Below, piece after piece: positions 61,351 to 64,000 of a stretch of 64,000 nt of DNA. Within the stretch, counting starts at the first letter, position 1; the number at the start of each line of letters is the position of its first letter. The notes beneath the pieces were generated by a model. That model was given only the letters and a program-made list of their open reading frames with translations, searched no databases and had not been told where the DNA came from. Source of the stretch: Dermacentor variabilis (taxonomy: Eukaryota; Arthropoda; Arachnida; Ixodida; Ixodidae); NCBI RefSeq assembly GCF_050947875.1, contig NC_134568.1:263914815-263978814 (forward strand), given 5' to 3'. The translations under genes were made by a program, and so were the position numbers.

Positions 61351-61368
61351 CCTGGTGGAGGTGCTTTA
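61351..61368 (+). promoter_or_regulatory. Probable tRNA primer binding site
   Basis: cctggtggaggtgc directly after the CA-ended LTR, where a gypsy element carries the site for its minus-strand primer. The matching tRNA was not identified. Confidence 0.5.
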
Positions 61369-61373
61369 CGTTC

Positions 61374-62646
61374 ATGTACCGGACGGCCCCGACAAGCCGT
61401 ATTCCAAGCCCGGACCGCAAAGACAACACTAGCGCCGTCCCGGAACATCGAGCAAGCCGCCGGCTACAGCAGCTGCCCCCGGAACACGGAATTCTACCAG
61501 AGACGACCAAGAAGATCGTCAGAGAAGTTCGTCTTGAGACGATCAAGAAGACAGCCCCAATGGCAGCCGGAGCAGCCCCAATAGTTCTGCAGCAGCCCAG
61601 GGAGCCACCGACGTTCCGCGGTTCCACATTTGAGGACCCGGAAAGCTGGCTGGAGACGTATGAGAGGGTCGCTACGTTTAACAGTTGGGACAGCGACGAC
61701 AAGCTGCGGCATGTCTATTTCGCACTGGAAGACGCTGCCAGGACCTGGTTCGAGAATCGAGAAGCCACCTTAACGACGTGGGACCTGTTCCGAAGCGGCT
61801 TCTTGCAAACGTTTACAAGCGTCGTGCGACAAGAGCGAGCCCAAGCACTATAGAAACCCAGAGTGCAGCTGCCAAACGAGACGATCGCGATCTTCACGGA
61901 GGAGATGGCCTGTCTTTTCCATAACGCCGACCCGGAAATGTCAGAAGAGAAAAAAGTCCGCTTGCTGATGTGGGGCGTCAAACAAGAACTTTTCGCCGGA
62001 CTTATTCGTAACCCACCGAAGACTGTAGCTGAGTTTTCTGCAGAGGCATCGACGATCGAGAAAACTCTGGAGATGCGCACCCGGCAATATAACTGCCAGG
62101 GGCTCACGCCGCAGTACGCCATCCAAAGACTGGATTCCGACGACCTTCAGGAGACCATCAGGGCCATTGTGCGCGAAGAACTGCGCAAGGTCCTGCCTTC
62201 GTCGCAGCCCCAAGTGGCTTCGATCGCCGACATCGTGAAAGAAGAGGTGCACCGATCGCTTGGAGTTCCCGAGCACGACGCAATTCCGTCGTCCGCCGCC
62301 GCCGCCGCCAGCACGCCCACCCGTCGCCCAGCGCACCTACGCGAGGAAGACGGACATTTGGCGAGCCCCCGACCACCGCCCGCTCTGCTATCACTGCGGA
62401 GAAGCCGACCATATGTATCGCCGATGCCCATACCGGGAGATGGGACTGCGAGGTTTCGCCGTGAACGCTCCGCGCCCGCAGCAAGGTGAACGCCCTCGCG
62501 ATATCGCCGACTACCTCGCCGCTACTCAGTGGAGCTCTCGACGACCGTCGCGTTCGCCATCACCAGGCCGCTACCTCTCGCCGCAGCGCCAACCATACAC
62601 TGGCCCAGCCCGGGGCCGGTCAGCGAGCCCATATCCGGAAAACTAA
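61374..62646 (+). pseudogene. Ty3/gypsy gag, broken
   Basis: ATG at 61,374 (MYRTAPTSRIPSPDRK). The capsid-like core has EPPTFRGSTFEDPESWLETY and a later RQERAQAL. An in-frame TAG at ~61,851 interrupts it, after which the same frame continues (VQLPNETIAIFTEEM, KKVRLLMWGVKQELFAG). A frameshift in a GCC/CCG run at ~62,290-62,305 moves to a frame with a zinc knuckle (CYHCGEADHMYRRC, CCHC) and a basic tail that stops at 62,644-46. It overlaps pol. It is inactive. Confidence 0.9.
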
Positions 62647-63870
62647 AAGCAGCAACCGATGGAGGTGCGGTTGCTGTTCGTCGAACTGACGAAGATCCTC
62701 CGCCGCCGACGAAGACGACGAAGAAACCATCTCAACAACCTAATGAAGACACGCCGCCGTCCCGACGAAGTCAGGAAGCCAAGACTACACCGACGAAAGA
62801 CCACTTGATGACGCGACGTTCCAGCTTCAGTTCAACACGACTAAGCCGTGATCCGACGCCAAGACCCAACTGCAACGCCAGACAAAGAACCACCGACCTC
62901 GACGTACTTCTCGACGGCCACGCAGTCACTGCCTTAGTCGACACAGGGGCCGATTACTCCGTAATGAGTGGACAAATCGCCGCCCACTTGAAAAAGGTTA
63001 AGACTGCATGGGAGGGCCCCCAAATTCGGACCGCTGGAGGACACCTCATTACGCCGACTGGAATCTGCACGGCAAGAATAACAGTTCATGACCGGACTTA
63101 CCCTGCCACCTTCGTTATCCTCCAACAGTGTTCACGAGACGTCATTCTCGGCATGGACTTCCTGAACCAACACGGCGCAATCATAGACCTGAAGTCAAAA
63201 TCGATAACGCTGTCGGAAGGTCAAGCGATACCGCCGGAGAGCTTTCGTAGTCACCACGCCTTGAGTGTTCTCGAAGATCAAGCGAGCATCCCGCCTCGCT
63301 CGAGCATTGTTATTTCGGTCGGCACCGAAACACCCGCTGACGTAGAAGGCGTCAACGAAGGCGACCAACGTCTACTGCTAGACCGGGAAATTTGCGTCGC
63401 AAGAGGGATCGCTCGACTGCATGGAGGGAAAACTGAAGTGTTGCTGACAAACTTCAGCCAGGAGTTCAAGCACATCAATAAGGGCGCGACGATCACGTAC
63501 ATCGAGGAAATTCTGGAAACGAGTAATGCGTTTGTCCTCTCGGATTCCACCGCATCTGCGCCGACGACCACGGTTCCCGAACCAGACTACGACATTAATC
63601 CAAGTCTCCCCGTGATTAAGCAACAGCAGCTCAGAAGTCTGCTCCGACGATACAAAGGCTGTTTTTCGACGTCATCGAGGATTCGACAAACACCACTCGC
63701 CAAGCATCGCATAATCACCGAGGAGTGCGCTCGACCACTCCGCCAGAGCCCTTACCGAGTTTAGCCGCGAGAACGTGCAGCTATAAGAGAACAAGTCGAC
63801 GAAATGCTGCGCAACGACATCATCCAGCCGTCGAAAAGCCCGTGGGCATCCCCTGTTGTCCTGGTAAAGA
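62529..63870 (+). pseudogene. Ty3/gypsy pol: protease and first part of reverse transcriptase, broken
   Basis: The frame overlaps the end of gag, as usual for translation by frameshifting. The aspartic protease is clear: TALVDTGADYSVMS with the catalytic DTG, and VILGMDFLNQHGAIIDL as the flap/ILG part. After a linker comes the start of the RT domain. A TAG at 63,762-64 interrupts it in the proline-rich entry motif. The RT ends abruptly at ~63,870 (SPWASPVVLVKK), where the sequence changes to that of 53,105 onward. The catalytic RT box, RNase H and integrase are not in the window. Confidence 0.9.
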
Positions 63871-64000
63871 AAAAAAATTACCGACGATTACGTTACTTCC
63901 TAATGCGAAATTTGAGCGCAGCAAATAAGCTGTTTCACCTTTTCGATAGATTGAGGCAAAGAAATCGAGCAACACATGTATGCGCTATCACAGAATTTTT
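63867..64000 (+). repeat. 134-bp exact copy of 53,105-53,238
   Basis: From aagaaaaaaaattaccgacg to the end of the window the sequence matches 53,105-53,238 base for base. The join falls inside the reverse transcriptase reading frame at an A8 run. Confidence 0.95.

Overview
The window is an animal nuclear genome, most likely from a hard tick (Ixodidae). The evidence is long AT-rich introns, several copies of a tRNA-derived SINE that resembles the tick Ruka family, THAP-domain gene fragments, a Ty3/gypsy retrotransposon and many short inverted-repeat DNA transposons. There are no bacterial-type operons, rRNA genes or CRISPR arrays.

One real protein-coding gene fills positions ~2,000 to ~47,940 on the + strand. 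It is the 3' part of a Rho guanine-nucleotide exchange factor of the PLEKHG4/puratrophin-1 (quattro/Solo) family. Fifteen exons can be placed with AG acceptors and GT donors, and every junction keeps the reading phase. In order they give a spectrin-like segment, a low-complexity linker, the DH catalytic domain (10,590-23,795), the PH domain (24,302-29,949), the family-specific segment after PH (33,007-33,123) and Ser-rich tails. The 5' exons lie before the window. The C-terminus can be read two ways, because the 202-nt exon at 43,975 changes the phase of the last exon. A polyadenylation signal lies near 47,932.

The introns are full of mobile elements. They include TA-flanked elements with a CCGTATTTACTCG terminal inverted repeat (TIR), TTAA-flanked elements of three families, pogo/Tigger-like elements, SINEs, LINE remnants and tandem repeats. 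The most informative stretch is 37,043-43,455. There a TTAA-flanked element has been interrupted by a ~3-kb Tigger-like transposon, which is itself interrupted by a TA-flanked element, and by two more TA-flanked elements. An uninterrupted sister copy at 44,894-45,818 allows the nest to be read.

From ~48,000 onward the window is repeat-dominated intergenic DNA. It holds a Foldback-like element with inverted 11-bp minisatellite arrays (49,646-50,714), a minus-strand THAP first exon (51,163-51,323), a 5'-truncated LINE (51,640-52,760), a THAP pseudogene broken by two frameshifts and two insertions (52,917-~54,470 and possibly beyond), microsatellites, and a broken gypsy element with 5' LTR, gag, protease and the start of reverse transcriptase (60,933-63,870). 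The last 134 bases of the window are identical to 53,105-53,238, inside the insertion in the THAP pseudogene. This is either a second insertion of one element or an assembly join.

All assignments come from reading the sequence. No database search was possible. Family names rest on recognised motifs, and element classes rest on terminal repeats and target-site duplications.
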